From Tomitella biformata AHU 1821 (lineage in GTDB: Bacteria > Actinomycetota > Actinomycetes > Mycobacteriales > Mycobacteriaceae): a DNA stretch of 64,000 nt. Under the pieces are notes generated by a model, which was not told the origin of the DNA, ran no database searches, and was given only the letters and a program-made list of their open reading frames with translations. The translations under genes were made by a program, and so were the position numbers. This document shows, piece after piece, positions 31,115 through 38,759 of the stretch; position 1 is the stretch's first letter; each line of letters begins with the position of its first letter. The stretch lies in the NCBI RefSeq assembly GCF_000524475.1, contig NZ_BAVQ01000071.1, forward strand, positions 62,001-126,000. Direction: 5' to 3'.

Positions 31115-31852
31115 ATGTCCGCAGCCCTGTCCGCCGCCGAGCGCATTCGCAGCACACTCCTGCGCCCCGGCAGCCCCACACTCACTCTCGACACCGCCGC
31201 AACCGTGCGCCCTGTTCTCCAGCACCTGCTGCCCGACGGCTCCATCGCGCTGCTGGTCACCGACTGGTCCGCGGATCCGCAGCCGGCCATGCTGGAGCTC
31301 CCCGACCAGCTGAACCTGCCGCAGCGCCAGCCCATCCGCTCGCTCACCTGGATCACCGGCCTCCTCGAGACCCTGTGCGACGCGGAACAAGCCGCCATCG
31401 CCCTCGACATCGCCGAGGACCGCCCGCACCCCGAGCTGCTGGAGGTAGGACATAGCGCGTCACTGGTGCTCCTGCGCCCGCTCACCGCGGTAGTAGTCGA
31501 CGCCGAGGCCGCCACGTCTGTGTCCATCGAGGAGCTGATCGCCGCCCGCCCCGACCCGTTCTGCATGCTCGAGGACGTCTGGCTCGCCCACCTCGAGGAC
31601 GCGCACGACGAGATCCTGCAGATCTTGTGCCGCCGGCTGCCCCCGGCCCTGCGCGGCCACCGCGCCCACCCGCTCGCCATCGATCGCCACGGGCTGAGCC
31701 TGCGGGTGCAGACGACGGAGGACGCCACCACCGATGTCCGCCTGCCCTTCGCCACCCCCGCGCAATCCCCGCTCGAGCTCGGGCGGGCCGTGCGCGCCCT
31801 CGCCAGCTGCGTCTTCCATCGAGGATTGCACGCACGGCACGACGCGCCCTGA
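31115..31852 (+). CDS. DUF2470-domain protein, probably iron-regulated
   Basis: A 245-residue protein whose C-terminal part (about residues 155-240) fits DUF2470: HLEDAHDEILQILCRRL, LAIDRHGLSLRVQT, VRLPFATPAQSPLELGRAVRALA. This domain is found at the end of HugZ-type haem oxygenases and related haem-binding proteins. The N-terminal half lacks an obvious FMN site, so enzyme activity is uncertain. GAAGGGA six bases before the ATG is the RBS. The iron box just upstream suggests expression under low iron and a role in haem or iron handling. Confidence 0.8.
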   Translation: MSAALSAAERIRSTLLRPGSPTLTLDTAATVRPVLQHLLPDGSIALLVTDWSADPQPAMLELPDQLNLPQRQPIRSLTWITGLLETLCDAEQAAIALDIAEDRPHPELLEVGHSASLVLLRPLTAVVVDAEAATSVSIEELIAARPDPFCMLEDVWLAHLEDAHDEILQILCRRLPPALRGHRAHPLAIDRHGLSLRVQTTEDATTDVRLPFATPAQSPLELGRAVRALASCVFHRGLHARHDAP

Positions 31853-31859
31853 ACCCAGC

Positions 31860-31865
31860 TACCGT
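31860..31865 (+). promoter_or_regulatory. -10 element for the leaderless CPBP gene
   Basis: TACCGT, six bases (GACGTG), then GTG 31872; it begins 8 bases after the DUF2470 stop. Confidence 0.45.
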
Positions 31866-31871
31866 GACGTG

Positions 31872-32678
31872 GTGATTCGCGACTGGTTGCGCCCCCGCTC
31901 TCAAGCCGTCGACGTGCCCGAGGAGCTCAATCCCCGCGCCCGCCGGATGCTGTGGCTTGAGATCGCCGTGGTCCTGATGATCACCTACGGCTATAGCGCC
32001 CTGTCCTCGATATTGCAGCTCGCCCGCAGCGCCGTCGCGGAGGGCGGTATCGGCGGGCAGACCGTCGCACTGAACACCTCCCGCGCCGCGAACAGCCTCA
32101 TCGACCTCGCCTTCCAACTCATCGGGATCTCCAAGCTGCTGGCGATCGCGGGCCTGGCGCTCTATCTGCTCTGGCGCAGCGGAATCGGGCCCAAGGCCAT
32201 CGGACTCATGCGCGCAAAGTGGCGGCCGGACGTGCTGCATGGCCTGGCTCTGGCCGCGCTGATCGGCATCCCCGGGCTGGCCTTCTATCTGGCCGGCCGC
32301 GTCCTCGGCTGGACCTCGGAGGTGCAGCCGAGCGCCCTGGACGATCACTGGTGGCGCATCCCCACCCTGATTCTGGCCGCCATCGCGAACTCCGCCGCCG
32401 AGGAGACCCTCGTCGTGGCGTACCTGCTCACGCGGCTGCGCCGGCTCGGCTTCTCCCCCAACGCAGCCCTGGCGTACTCAAGCCTGCTACGCGCCGGCTA
32501 CCACCTGTACCAGGGTGTCGGACCGGGGCTCGGCAACCTCGCGATGGGCCTGATCTTCGGCCGGTACTGGCAGCGCACCGGACGGCTGTGGCCGCTGATC
32601 ATCGCGCACGCCCTCATCGACGTCATCGCGTTCGTCGGATACGCGCTCTTGTCCGAGCATGTGTCGTGGCTGCACTGA
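31872..32678 (+). CDS. CPBP-family intramembrane protein (Abi-like)
   Basis: A 268-residue membrane protein with about seven helices. CPBP motifs: EE pair in NSAAEETLVVAYLL, the second motif LLRAGYHLYQG, and the third His in IIAHALIDVIAF. In glutamic-type proteases of this family motif 1 is EExxxR; here the Arg position is Val, as in a subset of actinobacterial members, so proteolytic activity is uncertain. I chose GTG 31872 because TACCGT lies six bases upstream; the frame is open further upstream but overlaps the DUF2470 gene. Confidence 0.8.
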   Translation: MIRDWLRPRSQAVDVPEELNPRARRMLWLEIAVVLMITYGYSALSSILQLARSAVAEGGIGGQTVALNTSRAANSLIDLAFQLIGISKLLAIAGLALYLLWRSGIGPKAIGLMRAKWRPDVLHGLALAALIGIPGLAFYLAGRVLGWTSEVQPSALDDHWWRIPTLILAAIANSAAEETLVVAYLLTRLRRLGFSPNAALAYSSLLRAGYHLYQGVGPGLGNLAMGLIFGRYWQRTGRLWPLIIAHALIDVIAFVGYALLSEHVSWLH

Positions 32679-32709
32679 TCGGGGCCCTAATTGCGTACTG
32701 TTGGAAATC

Positions 32710-33978
32710 GTGAACGCCGAGCCCCCGCAACCCAGCCGAGACCCGGACGGCACCCGCCGGGCCCCGACGCCTCGGCAGCGGCCGCCGGACCAGAACCAGG
32801 CATGGTCTCAACAACCCCCGCAGCGCCACCCTAGGCAGCAATCCCCGCAGCGGCCGGGCGATGACGGCATCCGCTATGCCCCGCGGCAGGTGCCCGAGCG
32901 GTTCGAGGATCCCCGCTATCCCGGCCAGCGCCCAGCACCCCAGCGCCCCGCACCCCAACGTCCAACGCCCCAGCAGGTCAACCGCCCGCCCGGGGGCCGA
33001 CCGCCCGCGCCGCCGCGCCGCCGCAAGCGCCGCCATTGGGGCCGGCGGATCGCCCTGCTGTTGCTGGTGCTGCTTCTCGGCCTCGGCGGCGTTGTGTTCT
33101 ACCTGGACCAGTCCATCACCCGCATCGACGCGCTGCCGAACTATCCCGGCCGCATCGCCGACACCCCCGGCACGAACTGGTTGATCGTCGGCTCCGACAG
33201 CCGCACTGGGATGTCCCCCGAGGAGGAGCAGGCCCTCAACACCGGCGGCGATACCGGCGCGGGGCACTCCGACACGATCATGATCCTGCACATCGCCAAG
33301 TCCGGCCCGGCAACGCTGGTCAGCCTGCCGCGCGACTCCTATGTCCCGATCCCCGGCAATGGCCGCGACAAGATCAACGCCGCGTTCGCGATCGGCGGCG
33401 CGCCGCTGCTAGCGCAGACGGTCGAGGAGGCCACCGGCCTGCGGATGGACCACTACGCGGAGATCGGCTTCGGCGGCTTCTCCAACATCGTCGACGGTAT
33501 CGGCGGCATCGACCTCTGCCTGGACGCGCCCGTCGACGACCCCGACCACAACATCTTCCTGCCCGGCGGCTGCAACGAGTACGACGGCGCGAAGGCCCTG
33601 GACTTCGTCCGCGAGCGCTACGGACTGGACAACAGCGACATCGATCGCATGAACAACCAGCGCCAGTTCCTCTCCGCGCTGGTCAACGGCGCCACCAGCC
33701 CGTCCACGTTCCTCAACCCCTTCCGCCTGTGGGGCCTGGCCTCGAACGCCGCGAAGTCGCTGACCATCGACAATGGCGATCACATCTGGAACCTCGCCGG
33801 CCTCGCCTGGGCCATGCGGGGCGATCTCATCACCACGACGGTGCCGATCGGCGGCTTCGAGGACACTGAAAGCTCCGGCAATGTACTGCTGTGGGACCGC
33901 GACCGCGCGAGCCAATTCTTCGACTACCTGGCGCGGGACCAGCAGTTGCCGCCCGAGCTGATTACGGTCGGCCTGTGA
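32710..33978 (+). CDS. LytR-CpsA-Psr (LCP) family glycopolymer ligase
   Basis: A 422-residue membrane-anchored phosphotransferase. The cytoplasmic N-terminus (about 1-110) is Pro/Gln/Arg-rich with short repeats, one membrane helix is at 113-132, and the LCP domain follows: SDTIMILHIAKSGPATLVSLPRDSYV (with the catalytic Arg) and RERYGLDNSDIDRMNNQRQF. LCP enzymes in mycolata attach arabinogalactan to peptidoglycan (Lcp1) or related polymers. Which polymer this one handles is not evident. GTG 32710 starts the protein just after TACTGTTGGAAATC; it overlaps no gene. Confidence 0.9.
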   Translation: MNAEPPQPSRDPDGTRRAPTPRQRPPDQNQAWSQQPPQRHPRQQSPQRPGDDGIRYAPRQVPERFEDPRYPGQRPAPQRPAPQRPTPQQVNRPPGGRPPAPPRRRKRRHWGRRIALLLLVLLLGLGGVVFYLDQSITRIDALPNYPGRIADTPGTNWLIVGSDSRTGMSPEEEQALNTGGDTGAGHSDTIMILHIAKSGPATLVSLPRDSYVPIPGNGRDKINAAFAIGGAPLLAQTVEEATGLRMDHYAEIGFGGFSNIVDGIGGIDLCLDAPVDDPDHNIFLPGGCNEYDGAKALDFVRERYGLDNSDIDRMNNQRQFLSALVNGATSPSTFLNPFRLWGLASNAAKSLTIDNGDHIWNLAGLAWAMRGDLITTTVPIGGFEDTESSGNVLLWDRDRASQFFDYLARDQQLPPELITVGL

Positions 33979-34027
33979 TCATCCCCTCGCCAGCCCTAAT
34001 TTCCTCGCCAGCCCCCAATTCCCTCGC

Positions 34028-34084
34028 CGAGAACGACAAAGTTGACCTGTTTCCAGGCAAAACACGTCAACTTCGTCGTTCTCG
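34028..34084. repeat. 57-bp hairpin repeat, copy 1
   Basis: Arms 34028-34046 and 34066-34084 pair over 19 bp with one mismatch (core AAGTTGAC/GTCAACTT). It lies 50 bases after the LCP stop. It is about 47/57 identical, with the same length and loop core TGTTTCC, to the element at 35063-35119, so it is a dispersed repeat as well as a possible terminator. Confidence 0.75.
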
Positions 34085-34176
34085 ATGCCTGTGAGCTCAG
34101 CCCCGCCTGTGGATAACTAGGCGCCTGGAGCCCTTTGCGCCGAAGCTGCTCACGCCCGCGGTCCACGATGGTCTGC

Positions 34177-35034
34177 ATGGGGGATCAGGGAGGGCCATTT
34201 CTGGCGAGCATCAGCGGTTTGACCACGCACCAACTGCGTAACCATCGCAAGCTACATCGCAATGTCTATGTGGACCCGCGGGCCGCCCCAACCCCACTGT
34301 CTCGGGCGCGGGCAGCCCTGCTGTGGGCCGGCGACAACGGGGTCCTCGCCGGGCTGTCCGCGGCTGCGGTGCACGGCTCGAAGTGGGTCGACGCCGACCA
34401 TCCTGCCGAGCTCATCCGCCGGGCGGGCAGCCGCAGATCAGCGCCCGGTATCAGGGTCCACACTGATTCCCCGCTGCCCGACGAGGTGGAGTCGGTCCAC
34501 GGCCTTCCTGTGACGACCGTCCCACGAACAGCCTTCGACCTGGGCAGATGGTTGCCATTCGATGAGGCGGTCGCGATGCTCGATGCCCTCTGCAACGCCA
34601 CCCGGATCGAGCCGAAGACCGTCGCAGCCCTCGCAGACCGGCATCCGGGCGCCCGTCGCATTCGGCAACTTCGGCGGGTGCTCAAGCTCGTGGACGGCGG
34701 CGCGGAGTCCCCTCCCGAGACTCGAATCCGGCTGCTGCTCGTCCGCGCCGGGCTACCTCCGCCGAGCACCCAGGTGCAGATCACCGATGAAGTCAATCGG
34801 ATTGTCGCCCGCGCTGACCTGGGCTGGCGGCGCTGGAGGGTGCTCGTCGAGTACGACGGCGCCCAGCATTGGGCGGACGAGCGGGCGCGGACCAGGGACA
34901 TCCGGCGCTACGCGCTGCTGGCCCGGCTCGGGTGGCGGGTAGTGCGGGTGAACTCCGAACTGCTTCGGCGGTGTTCGGGGGAGGTCGTCGCCGAAGTCCG
35001 TGCTCTCCTGCGCGAGGCTGGCGCAGATGTCTGA
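34177..35034 (+). CDS. DUF559/AbiEi-like protein (putative nuclease-fold)
   Basis: About 285 residues. The N-terminal part (LTTHQLRNHRKLHRNVYVDP, AGLSAAAVHG, VPRTAFDLGRWL) resembles the AbiEi-type winged-helix region seen in many actinobacterial proteins. The C-terminal part has ESPPETRIRLLLVRAGLPPPSTQVQI, RADLGW, VLVEYDGAQHW and RRYALLARLGWRVVRVNSELLRR: the E...D...ExD layout of a Vsr-like (DUF559) nuclease fold. Function is unknown; roles in DNA repair or phage defence are guesses. ATG 34177 is chosen for a family-like N-terminus; ATG 34168 is equally open. It is bracketed by the two hairpin repeats. Confidence 0.75.
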   Translation: MGDQGGPFLASISGLTTHQLRNHRKLHRNVYVDPRAAPTPLSRARAALLWAGDNGVLAGLSAAAVHGSKWVDADHPAELIRRAGSRRSAPGIRVHTDSPLPDEVESVHGLPVTTVPRTAFDLGRWLPFDEAVAMLDALCNATRIEPKTVAALADRHPGARRIRQLRRVLKLVDGGAESPPETRIRLLLVRAGLPPPSTQVQITDEVNRIVARADLGWRRWRVLVEYDGAQHWADERARTRDIRRYALLARLGWRVVRVNSELLRRCSGEVVAEVRALLREAGADV

Positions 35035-35062
35035 CTCCCGGCCCGTCCCTTACTCTTGTCCC

Positions 35063-35119
35063 CGAAAACGACGAAGTTGACGTGTTTCCGAGGAAATCAC
35101 GTCAACTTCGTCGCGTTCG
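35063..35119. repeat. 57-bp hairpin repeat, copy 2
   Basis: Arms 35063-35084 and 35098-35119 pair over 22 bp with two mismatches; the loop TTTCCGAGGAAA folds further. It lies between convergent genes (stops at 35034 and 35165) and is the second copy of the repeat at 34028-34084. Confidence 0.75.
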
Positions 35120-35155
35120 AGCCACAGCGTTCGAGCCACAACATTCGAGCCACAG
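35114..35155. repeat. Three tandem 14-bp repeats
   Basis: CGTTCGAGCCACAG at 35114-35127, then two more units differing at one position each (35128-35141, 35142-35155). It overlaps the end of the hairpin repeat and lies 10 bases from the DUF5926 stop. Confidence 0.85.
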
Positions 35156-35164
35156 CGCTCGGGA

Positions 35165-36091
35165 TCAGCGAATGGTGACCTGGCGTCCGCGGATGCCATC
35201 ACGCGAGCGCAGCTGCTCGCCGGTCAGCGGGGTGTCCACGGCCAGCGCCTCGTCGATGCGACGGCCGAGCTCGATCGTCGCATCGGTCCACTCGGCGGGG
35301 TGCATCTCGATGTCCAGGTCGAACACCGGCACCAGGAGTCCGTGCGCGCGGAAGGAGCCCGCGAACTTCGAGCCTTCGCCAAGGGTCAGGCCGCCGTCGG
35401 CGTGCACGCGGGCGAGCGCCTTCATCAGCTCGTCCTCGTCCTCGGGGCGGACCCAGCGCAGGTGCGCACGCTCACCAGCGTCGACCCACCACGCGGCGGA
35501 GACGCCGTCGATGCGTGCGGACGGCATCATCAGCTCGTTGGCTTGGGAGATCGCCTGCTGCACCTCGGGGGTCGGCTCGACGCCCTCGGCCAGCCACCAG
35601 TCGAAGTTCTTGTAGACGGTGATCTCCAGGGGCGCGTCGGCCTGGACCACGTCGGTGAGGGCGGGGACCATGTCAGACGGGTTGGCCGCGGGCAGCGACT
35701 CTCCGGCGGAGGCGCCGGCGGCCCAGAGGATCGAGGCGGCGAAGTCGGCGCCCAGGTTGGTGGAGAAGGCCTGCACCTGCATGCCGATCAGGCCCTGGCC
35801 GGGCGTTTCGTCGGACTCGTCCGGGCGCACGATCGCCGCGACCGCGCCCGGCAGCACGGTGGCGACAGTCAGGGGCCGATCAGCCGAGATCTGCGCGGTC
35901 ACCGGCAGCGTCGCGCTCGCGGACGGGACGAATTCCCGCATCGCCACGAGGTCGCACTCGGCGGCCAGGCCGGCGAACGGGCGCGTCGGCACCTGTTGCA
36001 CGGCGGCCCGCTCTGCGGCGCGCTTCTCCATCAGCTCGGCGCGGTTGCCATCGGCGCGGGGACCACTGTTGCGTTTGCTCTTCTTAGCCAC
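35165..36091 (-). CDS. DUF5926 family protein
   Basis: A 308-residue conserved actinobacterial protein of unknown function. It begins MAKKSKRNSGPRADGNRAELMEKRAAERAAVQ, a basic, Ala/Arg-rich helix, then a mostly alpha/beta body with CDLVAMREFVPSASATLPV, and LEITVYKNFDWWLAEGVEPTPEVQQAISQANELMMPS. I chose GTG 36091 because homologues start MAKKSKR; the frame is open well upstream. TAGGTT stands eight bases before the GTG, so the transcript may be leaderless. It is adjacent to glpQ on the same strand. Confidence 0.82.
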   Translation of the reverse strand: MAKKSKRNSGPRADGNRAELMEKRAAERAAVQQVPTRPFAGLAAECDLVAMREFVPSASATLPVTAQISADRPLTVATVLPGAVAAIVRPDESDETPGQGLIGMQVQAFSTNLGADFAASILWAAGASAGESLPAANPSDMVPALTDVVQADAPLEITVYKNFDWWLAEGVEPTPEVQQAISQANELMMPSARIDGVSAAWWVDAGERAHLRWVRPEDEDELMKALARVHADGGLTLGEGSKFAGSFRAHGLLVPVFDLDIEMHPAEWTDATIELGRRIDEALAVDTPLTGEQLRSRDGIRGRQVTIR

Positions 36092-36125
36092 GGTGGTCAA
36101 ACCTACGGCACCGAGCGACGGCAGG

Positions 36126-36908
36126 CTAGCCGCGGGCCAGCAGCTGCTTCGTCCGCCCCGGGTAGTTCGTGGCGACCCAGCCGACGCCCAGATCGCGGCA
36201 CAGCGCCACATCCGCGGGCTCGTCGACGGTCCAGCAGTAGGTGCTGCGCCCCGACGCCGCGGCGCGGTCCACCATTCCGGGGTTCGCCCGCAGCGCCTCG
36301 ATGGAGGGGCCGATCGCAGTGGCCCCAACCGTCGTGGCCGCGCCCCCGCCCAGGTAACGGGCCGCATCGCCGAGGAGGACTGTCGGCAGCATGGGCGCGG
36401 CCCGGCGGACGCGCCAGACCGCGCTGGCCGAGAAGGAGATCACCACGACCCGCGAGTGCGACGCCGACGCGGGGGTCCCGAGCCCGTAGCGGCTCAGCGT
36501 GGCGAGGACCTGGCTCTCGACCTGCGCCCCGAATCGCACCGGGTGCTTGGTCTCGATGAACAGCTTGATCGGCCGCTCCTGGTCCAGCACCAACTCCAGC
36601 AGTGTGTCGAGTTCGAGGACGGAGGCCGGGGCGGGGTCGCCGTGCCAGCTGGCAAAATCGTGCTCGGCGAGCTCGGCCAGGCTCATCTCGCTGACGATGC
36701 CGGAGCCCGAGGAGGTGCGGTCGATGGAGCGATCGTGGACGCACACCAGGTGCTCGTCGCGGGTCAGCCGCACGTCGCATTCCAGCCCGTCGGCGCCCTC
36801 CGCGATGGCCAACTCGTAGGCGGCGAGGGTGTGTTCGGCGAGCGCGGCCGACGCCCCACGGTGCGCCACCACGTGCGGATCGCGGCCCTCCCAGCGCGGC
36901 GTCATCAT
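36126..36908 (-). CDS. Glycerophosphodiester phosphodiesterase (GlpQ1-like)
   Basis: A 260-residue cytosolic GDPD enzyme that splits glycerophosphodiesters into glycerol-3-phosphate and an alcohol. Catalytic and metal residues: His16-Arg17 (VAHRGAS), Glu43 and Asp45 (GLECDVRLT), and His58 (VCVHD); later IETK and the WTVDEP block close the TIM barrel. No signal peptide. The ATG at 36908 overlaps the stop of the DUF4328 gene (ATGATG), so both are coupled, as for Rv3843c-Rv3842c (glpQ1). Confidence 0.93.
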   Translation of the reverse strand: MMTPRWEGRDPHVVAHRGASAALAEHTLAAYELAIAEGADGLECDVRLTRDEHLVCVHDRSIDRTSSGSGIVSEMSLAELAEHDFASWHGDPAPASVLELDTLLELVLDQERPIKLFIETKHPVRFGAQVESQVLATLSRYGLGTPASASHSRVVVISFSASAVWRVRRAAPMLPTVLLGDAARYLGGGAATTVGATAIGPSIEALRANPGMVDRAAASGRSTYCWTVDEPADVALCRDLGVGWVATNYPGRTKQLLARG

Positions 36909-38044
36909 GTCGCGATCAGCCATCGGGCCGGCACGGCTCGCGCAGCGGTGGGGGTCTCGTCGAATCGCGCCATGACCTTGATCGTGAGCCCGGCGACCGC
37001 CAGCGCCAGCACGTACGCGTACAGCGTGAACAGCACCCCGTCGGCGCGGCCCTGCGACGACGTGTCGAAGCGGGCCATCAGCACACCCACGACCGTCACG
37101 TTCGTCAGCACCCACATGCCCCACCAGAACCCGATCAGCCACAGCGCTGACAGGTCCGCGAAGGTCCGTTGAAATTTGTCGCCGACGCCGCGCAGCCAGC
37201 CCAGGCGCGTTCGGCCCGCCGGCGCACGGGCGGTTCCGGTGGGCGGCAGACCAGGCCCGCCCGCGGCCACACCGTCGGCCTCATCCAGCAGCGCCAATTC
37301 GGTGAGTAAGACCCCGGGCATGAGGAGGTTCCAGCCCGGAATCAGTGCGCCAAGGAAGATCGAGCGCACAGACCGCGGATCCCGCCACCCCGACCGGGCA
37401 TAACGTTCCGCGCGGGTCCGCACCAGCCACGCCGCGCAGCCGATGGCGGACAGGATCACCACGACGGGGGTCAGCACGCCGATCACCAGGCTCAGGGCGT
37501 CCGAGATCGCGACGGTGAACCGCCCAACCAGGTGGGATTGATTCCACAGCAGCAGTCCGTATCGGAAGGCCTCCGCGATGACGCCGAGGATCAGCGCCCA
37601 CACGAGGATTCGCATCGTCGACCGCGCCGAGGATGCCCATGATTGGTACTTCGGCGTGGGTGTGCCCGAGGGGGCAGCGGGGGCGGGGCCGACAGGCAAT
37701 CCCCAGCGGGGGATCTCGCGATAGCGGGGCGTCGGGCCGAGTGGCTGCGAGCCCCGGCCCGCTGCGCTCTCGTCGACGGGCGGCGCGGGCATGCGGGCGA
37801 TCCAGCGATAGCCCCTGGGCAATCCGGAACGCGTGCGCGCCGGTGCAGAGTGCTGGGCGACGGGCTGCGGGGACTGGGGTTGCGGTGCGACATGGGCGGG
37901 GGCCGGCCCGGCGCTGACCGGCGCGAGGAGCGTGCCTCGGCAGCGCGGGCACCACCGCGCGGGCACCGGCCCGTTGGCACCGAGGGCCACGGGCCAGCGA
38001 CTGCCGCAGCGGCTGCAGGCCTGCAGGATCCCGGGGGCGGTCAT
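36905..38044 (-). CDS. DUF4328 membrane protein with N-terminal zinc ribbon (Rv3843c-like)
   Basis: A 379-residue protein. The N-terminus has CSRCG and, 18 residues on, CPRCRG, a rubredoxin-like zinc ribbon. A Pro/Ala-rich stretch follows to about residue 140, then about six membrane helices of the DUF4328 type with LIPGWNLLMPGVLLTELAL and LSALWLIGFWWGMWVL. Function unknown. It is translated with the glycerophosphodiesterase, so a membrane-lipid recycling role is possible. Confidence 0.82.
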   Translation of the reverse strand: MTAPGILQACSRCGSRWPVALGANGPVPARWCPRCRGTLLAPVSAGPAPAHVAPQPQSPQPVAQHSAPARTRSGLPRGYRWIARMPAPPVDESAAGRGSQPLGPTPRYREIPRWGLPVGPAPAAPSGTPTPKYQSWASSARSTMRILVWALILGVIAEAFRYGLLLWNQSHLVGRFTVAISDALSLVIGVLTPVVVILSAIGCAAWLVRTRAERYARSGWRDPRSVRSIFLGALIPGWNLLMPGVLLTELALLDEADGVAAGGPGLPPTGTARAPAGRTRLGWLRGVGDKFQRTFADLSALWLIGFWWGMWVLTNVTVVGVLMARFDTSSQGRADGVLFTLYAYVLALAVAGLTIKVMARFDETPTAARAVPARWLIAT

Positions 38045-38168
38045 CGCTCATCCGCCTGCCGCCGGGTGGGGCCCACTTCAGTCAACGTTGCCCTCGCCAC
38101 CATTCCGTCATGGGGCCGATCTTTTCATGCCGCACCAACCCGGACAACCGAACTCTGAATCCCCGCCA

Positions 38169-38474
38169 TCAGGCCGGGTCCGCCTCGAGAACCACCTCGT
38201 AGTGCTCCACAAGGGGCATCGGGTCGTAGAACTGGTGCAACAGTTCCCGCCACTGTTGATAGGCGGGCGAGCCGCGGAAGCCCTCGTTGTGCGCCGCCAC
38301 GGACTCCCACGCGACGAGAAGCAGGTAGCGGCCGGGGGTCTCGACGCACCGGGACACGGTCATGCGCTGGAAGCCTGCCGATGCGGAAATCAGCGGGGCC
38401 GCCTCTTCGAAGGCCGCCTCGAACTCCTCGGCTCGACTGACGTCGATATTGAGTACCGCGTGCTCGTGGATCAC
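38169..38474 (-). CDS. Antibiotic biosynthesis monooxygenase (ABM) domain protein
   Basis: A 101-residue ferredoxin-like-fold protein of the ABM family: MIHEHAVLNIDVSRAEEFEAAFEEA, GFQRMTVSRCVETPGRYLLLVAWES, NEGFRGSPAYQQWRELLHQFYDPMPLVEHYEVV. Such small dimers act as cofactor-free monooxygenases or haem-degrading enzymes; the HmoB/IsdG haem residues are not obvious. GTG 38474 has GGAGGA eight bases upstream, which is better than a longer start. It is a single gene. Confidence 0.82.
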   Translation of the reverse strand: MIHEHAVLNIDVSRAEEFEAAFEEAAPLISASAGFQRMTVSRCVETPGRYLLLVAWESVAAHNEGFRGSPAYQQWRELLHQFYDPMPLVEHYEVVLEADPA

Positions 38475-38598
38475 AGCGCAATCCTCCCACGGCCCCGAGC
38501 AACTGAGCAGGCAAGAGTCGATCACTCTCGACCGAATTGTTCGCTATTTACAATCAAATGATCGTAATACTGTGATACAGAACACATTTGGCTCATGG

Positions 38599-38713
38599 TT
38601 ACCCACAGTTTGCACAGGGTTATCCCCAAGCTGGGGATTGATTGCCGCCTCTGACCTGCCTATTGGCTCGAGTTCTCACAGCCTTGTGAAAACTCACGGG
38701 TAACTTGTCCACA
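38599..38713. promoter_or_regulatory. DnaA-box-like cluster in an AT-rich intergenic segment
   Basis: TTACCCACA (38599-38607), TTATCCCCA (38620-38628) and TTGTCCACA (38705-38713); the last is an exact actinobacterial DnaA box. Also CTGTGATACAG (38570-38580), a short palindrome. All lie in the promoter region of the LLM gene and of the ABM gene. A perfect TTATCCACA occurs (reverse strand) at 34108-34116. Confidence 0.4.
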
Positions 38714-38759
38714 ACCCGCAGACGGTGTCCGCCGCCAGCGAACTGGCACCCTGGGGCAC

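Noticed and set aside
32928-32980. Short direct repeats rich in C and A inside the LCP gene as a repeat element
   Set aside because: They encode Pro/Gln repeats of the cytoplasmic tail and are explained by the protein.
35114-35155. Tandem 14-bp units as a mini CRISPR array
   Set aside because: Units are directly adjacent without spacers and no cas genes are present.
38599-38713. Chromosomal replication origin
   Set aside because: Only three boxes and no dnaA, dnaN or gyr genes nearby; the gene context matches the Rv3801c-Rv3846 region, not oriC.
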